From: Candidatus Bathyarchaeota archaeon
Lineage (GTDB): Archaea; Thermoproteota; Bathyarchaeia; 40CM-2-53-6
Assembly: GCA_005883695.1 (NCBI GenBank)
Contig: VBBV01000015.1
Span: forward strand, 1 to 15,410
DNA length: 15,410 nucleotides
Reading direction: 5' to 3'
Made by a program: the position numbers and the translations under genes
Part shown: piece by piece, positions 8,899 through 15,410 of the stretch
Layout of the letters: each line of letters starts with the position of its first letter
Numbering within the stretch: position 1 is the first letter of the stretch
Notes under the pieces: model-generated
Databases searched by the model: none
Told to the model about the DNA's origin: nothing
The model's input: the letters and a program-made list of their open reading frames with translations, nothing else

Positions 8899-8906
8899 CT
8901 TTAAGT
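8899..8906 (-). promoter_or_regulatory. Possible TATA box for the 8361-8867 gene
   Basis: On the minus strand this reads ACTTAAAG, an AT-rich octamer resembling the archaeal TATA box, centred about 35 bases before the ATG at 8867. Initiation about 26 bases downstream would give a leader of roughly 10 bases. The call rests on sequence and spacing only. Confidence 0.3.
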
Positions 8907-9108
8907 GAAGCGCGTTCGCCGCGGCTATGTGCCAATAACCTCGCCCAGCCGGAGAAACCCGCCAGCTTTTGACTTTAACACTATAGACATAATGACCCTT
9001 GATTGTTGCTTGAAGAAGTGTTCAACCAATTGTATTCTCTAGAAACAGACTCGGGGTGGAGAGTTGTTTGATGGTGCGGAGGGTGGGATTTGGACATCGG
9101 TTACTAGT

Positions 9109-9118
9109 ACATATAAGG
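9109..9118 (+). promoter_or_regulatory. TATA-like element in the gene-poor region
   Basis: The sequence ACATATAAGG is the best TATA-like match in the gene-free interval. No ORF starts at a fitting distance on the plus strand, but the two inverted repeats at 9177-9274 follow. It could therefore drive a non-coding transcript beginning near 9139. This is a guess from sequence and spacing only. Confidence 0.3.
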
Positions 9119-9176
9119 CAAACCTCATCGGGCCACCAGTAGAAAGCCGAGTCCCGGTCATGGCGGGGCCGGAGGT

Positions 9177-9200
9177 ACTCGGATAAACCATTATCCGGGT
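9177..9200. repeat. Perfect-loop hairpin, 10-bp stem with one wobble
   Basis: ACTCGGATAA and TTATCCGGGT flank a four-base loop ACCA. Nine of ten pairs are Watson-Crick and one is T-G, which still pairs in RNA. There is no T-run after it, so it is not a classical bacterial-type terminator. It may be an RNA hairpin or a dyad protein-binding site. Confidence 0.6.
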
Positions 9201-9201
9201 C

Positions 9202-9274
9202 TGATCTAAGGTCTTTCCGAACCGGCCAGAGCAATGTTGGAAGCCCTTGCGCGGTCGCGTCGCGGCCTTAGATA
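9202..9274. repeat. Inverted repeat ATCTAAGG / CCTTAGAT enclosing about 57 bases
   Basis: ATCTAAGG (9202-9209) and CCTTAGAT (9267-9274) are exact reverse complements. Two further inner pairs (one a wobble) extend the stem to 10 bp. The loop is GC-rich. The repeat starts one base after the previous hairpin, so the two stems would stack side by side in a transcript. It may mark a small structured RNA, but chance cannot be excluded. Confidence 0.45.
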
Positions 9275-9751
9275 ATGCTCCCAAAGGTCTGGTCACGCCC
9301 GGATTCAACACAAACGTATGGCGAACTTTTTTCGGCTCAAGAAAGTAATCACCGAGAGTCTAAGTTCAAGACCGGTGGGTTTCGCCATTACGTCATGGAG
9401 TGCATCTTCTAGGTACTGCCGTTTCAGAGGGTCTTCTGGATTCTCCACAGCAAACTAGGCACATGAACGCTACAGGCGTAGCGGGAGTGAAGCATTCCCT
9501 ATTGGCAACTTTTGAACACATGCTAGATCGCCGGAGAACTCGCTCGTCTCAAAGAGACTCGTTCTTCGCTCCGAGAATGACCATCCCTCCACCGTGAAAT
9601 CTGACCGCGAGACAAGAGGAAGCGAAATCGATGAACCCTGAGTACTGGCATCTGTCTGAACGGGACTGCTTGTCCCATCACCTTTTCGATTGTGGATTTC
9701 ACGTTTCCCTCACTCGCGTGCGGCGTTTCCCAAAGCACCACCCAGATTCAG

Positions 9752-12149
9752 GTGAAAAAACATACGCACATTAAGCATCATAACAGTCTTCCTCCTGGCT
9801 TCCGCCATTCTCGTAACAATTGTAGGCCAGACCGAACGTGGCACAGTGAGCAACATTGCGTTTACCAGTCCTTCGGGAACTCACTTCGACCATATTATTA
9901 TGATACCCTTGGAAAACGAACCTTACAACGCGGTAATGGGTAGCGGCATAGGAAATTCGAACGCTCCATTCATCCAGAGAATGTTACAGTCGAGCGGGAC
10001 AGCACCAAGCTACAACAGTTATCCAACTTCTGGTATGGTTAACAACTGCTCATTCGACTGCTACACGGCTGTCACGTCGGGTCAAGAGGGAATCAATAAT
10101 TGTAGCACGGATTGTGTTCAAAGCTTTACCTTCACCAGTATTTTTGACGAGCTGGTCAGCCACGGCCTAACTTGGAAGGGATTCTGTGAGGATACCTGTA
10201 CCAGACAAGGTGACCATTTCCCACCACTTCAGTACGCGAGCACTCAGGCTAGTCCTCAGGGGTCTTGTTCTACCACAGGAGAAGAGAACTGCTACATCTA
10301 CACTTGTATAACATGTTCTGATACAGTATCGTCGTTCAGCCAGATGATAGATGAGCTAAATTCCCCGACTCCGGCCAGCTATATCTGGTTTGCACCGAGT
10401 GATTGTCATAATATGCACGGTACCTCAGGTTGCAGTGGCGGGATCAGCGCTGGTGACGGTTACCTCCAACAGATGCTAGTAGGTAGCGGCACCCTATCTA
10501 GTCCTGGACCTGGTTCGTTACTTTCGACCCTGCTTTTCACCAGTGGCACGTTCAAACCTGCTATCTATCTCTGGTGGGACGAATGCAACAGTAGTCCGGA
10601 AGGATACCCATGCGATGGTAACAATGATACTCCGAACTTACTCTACCAGCCCAACTTGTCTAATCCTTACATCTCCACCGACAGTCTTGACGAATATGCT
10701 ACTCTGAGAATGATAGAGGACAACTGGTCACTTGGCTGCATACTCAACGACTGTGCGGCTACTAGCATGAAGGATTTCTTCACACCTTCCATTTCAGCAT
10801 CCTTCAGCTACAGTCCGGCAATGCCAACGACCGGAACGATCGTCGCGTTCGCGGGCTCATTCACCGGAGGTGTGGCACCCTACGCCTACTCTTGGAGCTT
10901 CGGCGACGGCCTGACTGGTTCGGGCGCAACGACCAGTCACAACTACAATTCACCCGGACAATACATTGTAACCCTGACAGCCATGGACTCTGCAAAGGTG
11001 ACCGCCTCATCAGCACAGACACTCATGGTCACAAGTCTCACCCCTAGCACTGTCTCAGTATCCTTCACCTTCTCGCCTGTATCGCCAACCACCGGCACCT
11101 CGATCAGCTTTGCTGCAACTCCTAGTGGAGGCACCCCTCCCTACACTTACATTTGGGATTTTGGAGATGGAGCACCTTCTGCCACAGCTGCTCCCAGCCA
11201 CACATATAGCATCGCTGGGGCCTACACCGTCACTGTCACCGTAACGGACGCTAACGGCCTGACAGGATCAGCCTCTCAACAGGTGACGACTACAAGCCAG
11301 CAACCGCCCGTACAGTTGTTGGCCGGCTTCACATACAGCCCTCTCAGGCCCACCGCCGGCTCAACTGTCAATTTCAGTCCCAGCGCGACAGGGGGAACAT
11401 CACCATACAGCTTTTCATGGGACTTTGGTGACGGGACCACGTCTACCGCCTCTCAGCCCAGTCACACATATGCCAATCAAAGATCCTTCACTGTCACTCT
11501 GACTGTGGCAGACTCTGCCGCGGATTCGATTACACTATCAGCTACTCTTCAGGTCGTATCGCAGCCCCTGCCCTTATCTTCCAGTTTCGGCTACAGCCCA
11601 TCTGTCCCGGTCGCGGGCGCAACCGTAACATTCACGTCGACTGTCAACGGGGGAACTGCTCCCTACTTGTACTCTTGGAACTCGGGAGACGGCAACACAC
11701 GGAACGGGCCCAGTTTTGGACACGTATACACGAATGCTGGAAACTACTCTATCATTCTGACTGTTACAGATTCGACGGGCAACATCGCCAGGGAGGCACA
11801 GCAGGTGAACGTTCGTTCTACTTCTCCATCGAGCCGGCCTCCAGACCCTAACAATCACCCGAACAGCGGCGGAACATGCGTTCTATGCAATATCACACAT
11901 CTCGCTCCGACCTCCTCGTCGATCTTGTTCACCGGCTTCTTCGGCGGAATAGTATTGAGCGTCACTGTCTTCCTCGCAAGATACCATGGGCAGAATCGCA
12001 GGTTGGGCTATATGCTTGCCCAGGGACGGCAGGCAGCCTTGCTCGCCGACCCGAAGATTCTGGTATGGTCCGCATCGACCTCGACGAGGCGGAATGGTGC
12101 GAGAACTGCCACCGGTCCACGTTTCATCGGTGGGAGCATAAGCGAGTAG
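9752..12149 (+). CDS. Secreted acid phosphatase/phospholipase C-like phosphoesterase with four PKD domains and C-terminal anchor (frame break at start)
   Basis: The phosphoesterase family (PF04185) hydrolyses phosphomonoesters or phospholipids. The continuous frame begins at GTG 9846 (767 aa; numbering from there). Catalytic-domain marks: the metal pair Glu23-Asn24 in PLENEPYNAVMG, TSGQ, the GLTWKGF segment, a PSDCHNMHG segment matching the family PN..DMH region, GDGYL, the metal pair Asp245-Glu246 in WWDE, and DEYATLRMIEDNW. Four PKD domains follow at about 316-397, 398-480, 490-572 and 573-655, each with a Y-S-W/DFGDG-type core; the fourth has NSGDG. After a Ser/Pro linker and CVLC comes one membrane helix (about 690-711) and a basic tail. 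Codons 9756-9845, in the same frame, encode a textbook signal peptide (KNIRT, then a long hydrophobic run), but have no start codon. The likely start is GTG 9752, one base out of frame across an A6 tract; with five A the product is 798 aa. Extracellular and membrane-anchored; substrate unknown. Confidence 0.88.
9755..9760 (+). other. A6 tract that separates the GTG start from the signal-peptide frame
   Basis: Six A follow GTG 9752-9754. Read with six A, the GTG frame gives Val-Lys-Lys-His-Thr and then no signal peptide. Removing one A, or adding two, joins GTG directly to Lys-Asn-Ile-Arg-Thr and the hydrophobic core. This is either a homopolymer length error or a real indel. Confidence 0.7.
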
Positions 12150-12480
12150 CGGGTCCGAAGAGGCACTCCTCGAAGGTCCTGGAGACGGGTTTCCATATGG
12201 CGTTAATTTCTCCCGGTCCAGCGAGTTTAGACAATTCCTCGTTATAGCCATCCTTGTAAATTGGGAGGTTTGGGTTCCTGTTTAGGACCAGTCTGGCAGC
12301 CTGAAATTTCGAACTTGAGATTTCTCCGGTGCATCGGAGTTCTCCGGCTTCACTGGAAACTGTCACGTTTGCTTCCTCGTCAGGAATCGTGAGGGTCGTT
12401 TTTTCCGTGGAGATAGTGTGACTGCTTGTTCGGGGCGAGAGCAGCATGAGGCCGATGTCCTGCCCCTCCGCTACATCCAT
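12124..12480 (-). CDS. Hypothetical small protein, 118 aa
   Basis: I do not recognise this protein. It is rich in Ser, Thr and Glu, with no membrane helix or signal peptide. The middle (residues about 20-60) alternates polar and hydrophobic residues as in beta-strands (TTLTIPDEEANVTVSS), and the C-terminal third is mixed with three Cys in the whole chain. Codon use over the entire frame is gene-like, with C/G-rich third positions similar to neighbours. The ATG at 12480 is 91 bases from the divergent TTG of the sialidase-like gene, a sensible promoter spacing. Its last 26 bases overlap the 3' end of the PKD phosphoesterase gene in antisense, which is unusual but possible for convergent genes. 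A small beta-sandwich (for example Hsp20-like) fold is only a faint possibility. Confidence 0.6.
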   Translation of the reverse strand: MDVAEGQDIGLMLLSPRTSSHTISTEKTTLTIPDEEANVTVSSEAGELRCTGEISSSKFQAARLVLNRNPNLPIYKDGYNEELSKLAGPGEINAIWKPVSRTFEECLFGPATRLCSHR

Positions 12481-12539
12481 CCTTATTGTAGGAGCTATGA
12501 GATATCCTTCTTCGGAACCTGTGGTATCATGCAGTATCG

Positions 12540-12547
12540 TTTAATAG
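12540..12547 (+). promoter_or_regulatory. TATA box for the sialidase-like gene, leaderless spacing
   Basis: TTTAATAG is centred about 28 bases before the TTG at 12572. Archaeal TATA boxes sit about 26 bases before the transcription start, so the transcript should begin at or within a few bases of the start codon, that is, be leaderless. This supports both the TTG start and an archaeal origin. Confidence 0.5.
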
Positions 12548-12571
12548 TGTTCCGAGAATCTGGCCGCGACC

Positions 12572-13042
12572 TTGCAGACAAGAAGAGGATCAGGAATAGC
12601 CCTCTCATTCATGACTATCGCCATGGCCATTATTGCAGCGGGACCTTCCGTCCCCATCGGCCACTCCGCTACTAGCCAGACAGTTCAGACAGTACATCCA
12701 TGGACTGACGCGCTGTCAGGAGGCGTCTGGGCTAGGCTGAACCATCTCGCCACGAACGGCTCGATTCTAAACTCGGCCCAAGCACAAGCGATGATCGGAT
12801 CCATCGCCAGCAGCCCAGCACCAACCCAGGACCCTCCAAACCTCTTCACCAACAATTTCAGAGTCACAGGAAACTCGAGCCTCTTCCCGTTTGAGGATGA
12901 GCCGAGTATCACTGTAAGAAACCAATCTAGCCAGTTCCTGATGGTAGTAGGCGCAAACAGTCTCGCAACGACACCTTCGCCTCTGATCCTGCTCTGGGTG
13001 TTGACCGTGCCGGGACTTTCTACTACTCCTTCCTTTCCCTAG
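12572..13042 (+). CDS. Sialidase-like surface protein, N-terminal fragment (signal peptide; frameshifted)
   Basis: This frame opens at TTG with a clear signal peptide: basic QTRRG, a hydrophobic stretch (about residues 8-24), then a probable cleavage near GHSA at about 30-33. The mature part contains the FPFEDEPSITV and QFLMVVGANS segments that normally lead into the first blade of a BNR/sialidase-like propeller. After about residue 131 the frame becomes nonsense and stops at 13042. The expected continuation (RNDTFASDPALGVDRAG, then YYSFLSLA) lies at once in frame +1 of the window from 12961, so the gene lost one base around 12955-12964. Joined with the next entry, and with one base restored, the length is 2,352 nt or 783 aa. 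The site has no slippery heptamer, so programmed shifting is unlikely. The hydrophobic tail before 13042 is out of frame. Confidence 0.85.
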   Translation: MQTRRGSGIALSFMTIAMAIIAAGPSVPIGHSATSQTVQTVHPWTDALSGGVWARLNHLATNGSILNSAQAQAMIGSIASSPAPTQDPPNLFTNNFRVTGNSSLFPFEDEPSITVRNQSSQFLMVVGANSLATTPSPLILLWVLTVPGLSTTPSFP

Positions 13043-13077
13043 CCACAATCGCCTCCGGCGTAGTTACAAGCGACGAC

Positions 13078-14922
13078 GTGGTTGTTGCAACATCTGCAGA
13101 CGGCTTGCACTGGACCAACCATGTAGCGGTCCAGCGAAGAACATTCACCAGCACATCAACGATCGTATCAGAGATTTATGACAAAGACTATCTCGCCGTT
13201 GGTCCCAGCAAGAGCAGCCCGTCCCTCGACACGGTATACGTGACCTACACGGACTTTGTTCAATCCTGTCCCCTCGCCGGAACTTGCAGCGAGAACTCCA
13301 CCATCATGCAGGTTCACACGACAAACTCCGGCGTCACCTGGTCCAGCCCGGTTGCTGTCAGTCCCACAGCGTCATTTCCATCCTCCTCAACGACCGGCCG
13401 CGTAGTCACCGGCTCCATGCCAGCCGTAGCGTCCAACGGCAACCTCTACGTAGCATACTTCGACACTGGAGAGAACGGATTCCTCAATACCACCGCCAGC
13501 ATCATGATAACAACGTCGACAAACGGCGGAGCATCATTCTCACCACCAGTAACAGCCACCTCGATTCCTCAACAGCTGACATTCGCCAGCCAGGGCAGCA
13601 ACTGCTGCTTCAGATGGTGGACTTCCATGCTCCCATCAGTGGACGTGGCTCCAGACGGGACCGTCTACATCGCCTACGGAGCCCGACAATCCAAGTTCAG
13701 CGTTGACCCAGCCGACGTCTACCTGGTAGCATCGATCAACGGCGGAACAACCTGGAGTCAACCGACCATGATCAACGACAGCTCCAGCACTAACGGACAC
13801 TTCTTCGCCTGGCTGAAAGTCTCCGCGGACAACGTCGTCCATATTATTTGGGGAGATCAGAGACTTGACCCCGTCGGAGTAGGCTACGACATATTCTACG
13901 CCACAGCCACAAACCACGGAGCCACTATAAGCCAAAACATCAGAGTCACAGATGTAGGTACCGATCCGCTCTTCACGGTCGGATTCATCGGTGACTACTT
14001 CAACCTGGCCGTTTCTGGCAATCAAACATACCCTGTATGGACGGATGGCAGGAGAGCTCTAAGACCTCTGGGACGAGAGATCCTGACCGGGGAAACAGAC
14101 ATTTTCACGGCGAGGCTTGGCCCGCGAGACACCCCCAACATAGCGATACAGAACACCGGAAACGCTGGATACTATGGGCCGGTCACGATAACCGCCAGAG
14201 GCTTGCCTAGAGAAGCATACTTTGTCGGAAGAGTCAACGGAATTCCTGTAGTCTCCCAGTCGCGCCTGGTCAGCTTCTTCTTCTCAACAAGATCCGGCAA
14301 CCTAACAGACATGCTACTTCCCGCGTCCAACTACTACGGCGCCTACACGGTCGAACTCGACGACTGGGTCTCAGCAGCACCACTAGCCACATCAATCCTC
14401 TACATCGTCGACACTCGAAGCCTACAGGTCTCAATCACAGGACCCACAGTTGCATCTCCCGGAGACAACATCACCTGGACACTACAGCTAGTCTCACCCA
14501 GCGGAACAACCCCGCAAAGCTACAGCTCAACATTCACGATAAACAAAATACTTCTGACCACACCAACCGGCACCGTGCAAGACCTCACCGCCAACGTCAA
14601 ATCCACAGGCCAAACAACCTACACTGTCTCGCTCAAGCTCCCATCAAACACAGCAGGATCCTACGCACTCTTCGTCAACGCTTCACAGACCAGTGCAATA
14701 GTCCGAAGCACCGGGACAGCAACAGCCTCTGTCACGGTAAACAGTCAAGTCCAGAACATCGCGAATCTAGCCGGCTCAGAGCAGACCTACACTATAATCG
14801 TCGGCCTAATCGCGGCCACCGCCGTCGCACTCCAAGTTATCCAGCTCACCAGACGAAAGCCCAGCCCACCAGCAACCACTCCTCCTTACAACAACCCGCA
14901 AGGCACCCCACCCTCGGCCTAG
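13078..14922 (+). CDS. Sialidase-like BNR-repeat surface protein, C-terminal fragment with membrane anchor
   Basis: This is the main part of the frameshifted gene. Its frame is open from 12931, and coding sense from 12961 continues the upstream fragment; GTG 13078 is just the first start-like codon. Numbering from 13078, the ectodomain has Asp-box-like repeats TTNSGVTWSSP (about 81), STNGGASFSPP (about 147) and SINGGTTWSQP (about 219), and the GYDIFYA and WTDGR motifs common in exo-alpha-sialidase-like propellers. A second beta-rich domain (about 355-445) and an Ig-like Thr/Ser-rich domain (about 450-560) follow. One membrane helix at about 571-591 is followed by a basic RRK and a Pro-rich tail. 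It is therefore a cell-surface protein with its propeller outside. True sialidase activity is not shown: the catalytic Arg triad and Tyr cannot be assigned by eye, so it may only bind glycans. Third codon positions are strongly C/A, unlike the left-hand genes. Confidence 0.85.
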   Translation: MVVATSADGLHWTNHVAVQRRTFTSTSTIVSEIYDKDYLAVGPSKSSPSLDTVYVTYTDFVQSCPLAGTCSENSTIMQVHTTNSGVTWSSPVAVSPTASFPSSSTTGRVVTGSMPAVASNGNLYVAYFDTGENGFLNTTASIMITTSTNGGASFSPPVTATSIPQQLTFASQGSNCCFRWWTSMLPSVDVAPDGTVYIAYGARQSKFSVDPADVYLVASINGGTTWSQPTMINDSSSTNGHFFAWLKVSADNVVHIIWGDQRLDPVGVGYDIFYATATNHGATISQNIRVTDVGTDPLFTVGFIGDYFNLAVSGNQTYPVWTDGRRALRPLGREILTGETDIFTARLGPRDTPNIAIQNTGNAGYYGPVTITARGLPREAYFVGRVNGIPVVSQSRLVSFFFSTRSGNLTDMLLPASNYYGAYTVELDDWVSAAPLATSILYIVDTRSLQVSITGPTVASPGDNITWTLQLVSPSGTTPQSYSSTFTINKILLTTPTGTVQDLTANVKSTGQTTYTVSLKLPSNTAGSYALFVNASQTSAIVRSTGTATASVTVNSQVQNIANLAGSEQTYTIIVGLIAATAVALQVIQLTRRKPSPPATTPPYNNPQGTPPSA

Positions 14923-14940
14923 AACAAGTACCATCAAGAA

Positions 14941-14953
14941 CCAGCTTCGCTGG
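14941..14953. terminator. Short hairpin after the sialidase-like gene
   Basis: CCAGC-TTC-GCTGG forms a perfect five-base stem 18 bases after the stop codon. No T-run follows. It may help end or stabilise the transcript, but is short enough to occur by chance. Confidence 0.3.
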
Positions 14954-15004
14954 CTCAAGATCATATGAAGCCGACTCGGAAATCATCATTAGGACTTGCG
15001 GGTC

Positions 15005-15065
15005 AGAGAGCTTCGAATCTAGTATAGGAATCGGAGGCCCAGATTCCTGGGTCCGAACACTCTCT
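15005..15065. repeat. Nested inverted repeats, possible small structured element
   Basis: The outer arms AGAGAG (15005-15010) and CTCTCT (15060-15065) enclose two mutually exclusive inner hairpins. One is GGCCCAG-ATTC-CTGGGTC (15036-15053, one wobble); the other is GGAATC / GATTCC (15027-15032 and 15042-15047). This could be a switching RNA fold or a terminator region. It does not fold as a tRNA. Confidence 0.35.
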
Positions 15066-15335
15066 CCGGATGGATATTCTGAGAGATCTGTAACAATTCT
15101 TAACGTTTCAGTCGCCTATTGCTGACGGAATAATGGTCGAAGATGGAAGCGACATCTGCGAAGGTGAAGTCGGGTAGGCACAGATATACTGGACATAGCC
15201 AACGCCCCGGATGCTGTAGACGATAATAATGGTCCATGTTGAGTGCGGGGGGTTAGATTTAGACTTCGGTTTAGAACTACCGAAATGCAAGAATCTTGCT
15301 CAGATAGCCAATTTTGAATGGTGCGGGGGGAGGTT

Positions 15336-15351
15336 GAACCAGAGGTGGTTC
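15336..15351. repeat. Perfect dyad GAACCA-GAGG-TGGTTC
   Basis: Six-base arms around four bases make a palindromic site of operator size, a few bases before a GTG that opens a short frame at the window edge. It could be a regulator-binding site or a small hairpin; no regulator is known. Confidence 0.35.
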
Positions 15352-15410
15352 GCATCCATTTGTGAAAAATGGTCTCGTTATCGCCTATTTCTTCGTGATG
15401 GTGGACCGCT

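Larger units (their letters stand above)
8868..9751. other. Gene-poor region with inverted repeats
   Basis: About 880 bases without a convincing protein gene. The only frames are short, out of register with each other, and have odd compositions. The part around 9109-9280 contains an AT-rich TATA-like element and two consecutive inverted repeats, described separately. No tRNA, SRP RNA or RNase P RNA signature was found by eye. The right end must contain the start signals of the phosphoesterase gene, but no clear TATA box is seen at the usual distance from the GTG at 9752. Confidence 0.55.
14923..15410. other. Non-coding right end of the window
   Basis: These 488 bases hold no protein gene I can support. 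The only frames are short and unlike proteins. Several inverted repeats are visible and listed separately. A GTG at 15362 opens a short hydrophobic frame to the window edge (V-K-N-G-L-V-I-A-Y-F-F), which might start a gene outside the window, but too little is visible. Confidence 0.5.

Noticed and set aside
9130..9300. SRP RNA or RNase P RNA
   Set aside because: The conserved SRP helix 8 motif and the RNase P core motifs are absent on both strands as far as I can read.
9022..9311. Two overlapping minus-strand ORFs (70 and 90 aa), one with several Cys
   Set aside because: Compositions are unlike proteins (Pro, Ser, Arg-rich), no start signal is seen, and the area is better explained by inverted repeats. 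The Cys pattern is not a recognisable zinc motif.
9400..9741. Short ORFs on both strands (65 and 72 aa) before the phosphoesterase
   Set aside because: No motif, no promoter, and the two frames overlap each other in antisense; most likely chance.
9692..9943. Plus ORF of 83 aa running into the phosphoesterase start
   Set aside because: It shares the frame of GTG 9752, but after the A6 tract it translates the signal peptide region in the wrong frame. Only its GTG 9752 is informative.
12955..12964. Programmed ribosomal frameshifting in the sialidase-like gene
   Set aside because: No X-XXY-YYZ slippery heptamer or obvious downstream structure occurs at the switch point.
14995..15070. Possible tRNA (TTCGAAT and GGTCCGAAC resemble T-loops)
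   Set aside because: No T-stem pairs around either loop and no D-arm or anticodon arm can be placed.
15362..15410. Start of a membrane protein at GTG 15362
   Set aside because: Only 16 codons are visible before the window edge and no ribosome site or TATA box supports it.

Overview
The window looks archaeal, most likely from an uncultivated Thermoproteota- or Thermoplasmatota-like lineage. This is inferred from gene content and signals, not from a marker gene. It carries an M1 aminopeptidase of the tricorn-interacting-factor F2/F3 type, a fused trehalose-6-phosphate synthase/phosphatase beside a GH15 glycosidase (a set known from Thermoplasma and Sulfolobus relatives), PKD-repeat and sialidase-like surface proteins with C-terminal membrane anchors, several GTG/TTG starts, few clear Shine-Dalgarno sites and some TATA-like boxes at archaeal spacing. 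No rRNA, tRNA, CRISPR array or insertion sequence was recognised.

Layout. 1-528 (minus): edge-truncated dienelactone-hydrolase-type hydrolase. 742-3135 (plus): M1 zinc aminopeptidase, divergent from it. 3340-5193 (plus): GH15 glucoamylase/trehalase-type enzyme. 5220-7430 (minus): trehalose-6-phosphate synthase/phosphatase fusion, convergent with GH15 across only 26 bp. 7718-8101 (plus): small cupin, overlapped by a possible 90-residue ORF. 8361-8867 (minus): unrecognised 168-residue protein. 8868-9751: about 0.9 kb without a convincing gene but with inverted repeats. 9752-12149 (plus): secreted acid-phosphatase/phospholipase-C-like phosphoesterase with four PKD domains and a C-terminal transmembrane anchor. 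12124-12480 (minus): small unrecognised protein. 12572-14922 (plus): sialidase-like BNR surface protein, split by a frameshift. 14923-15410: no gene seen, some hairpins.

Functionally the left half is cytoplasmic housekeeping: peptide trimming and trehalose metabolism, where TPS/TPP makes trehalose and GH15 may break it down. The right half holds two large extracellular proteins of parallel design: signal peptide, beta-rich ectodomain, one C-terminal membrane helix, short basic tail. Both have a one-base frame disruption near the N-terminus: an A6 tract directly after the likely GTG start of the phosphoesterase, and a missing base near 12960 in the sialidase-like gene. The cytoplasmic genes show no such breaks. 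Sequencing error, recent decay and on/off switching are all possible and cannot be told apart from this sequence alone.
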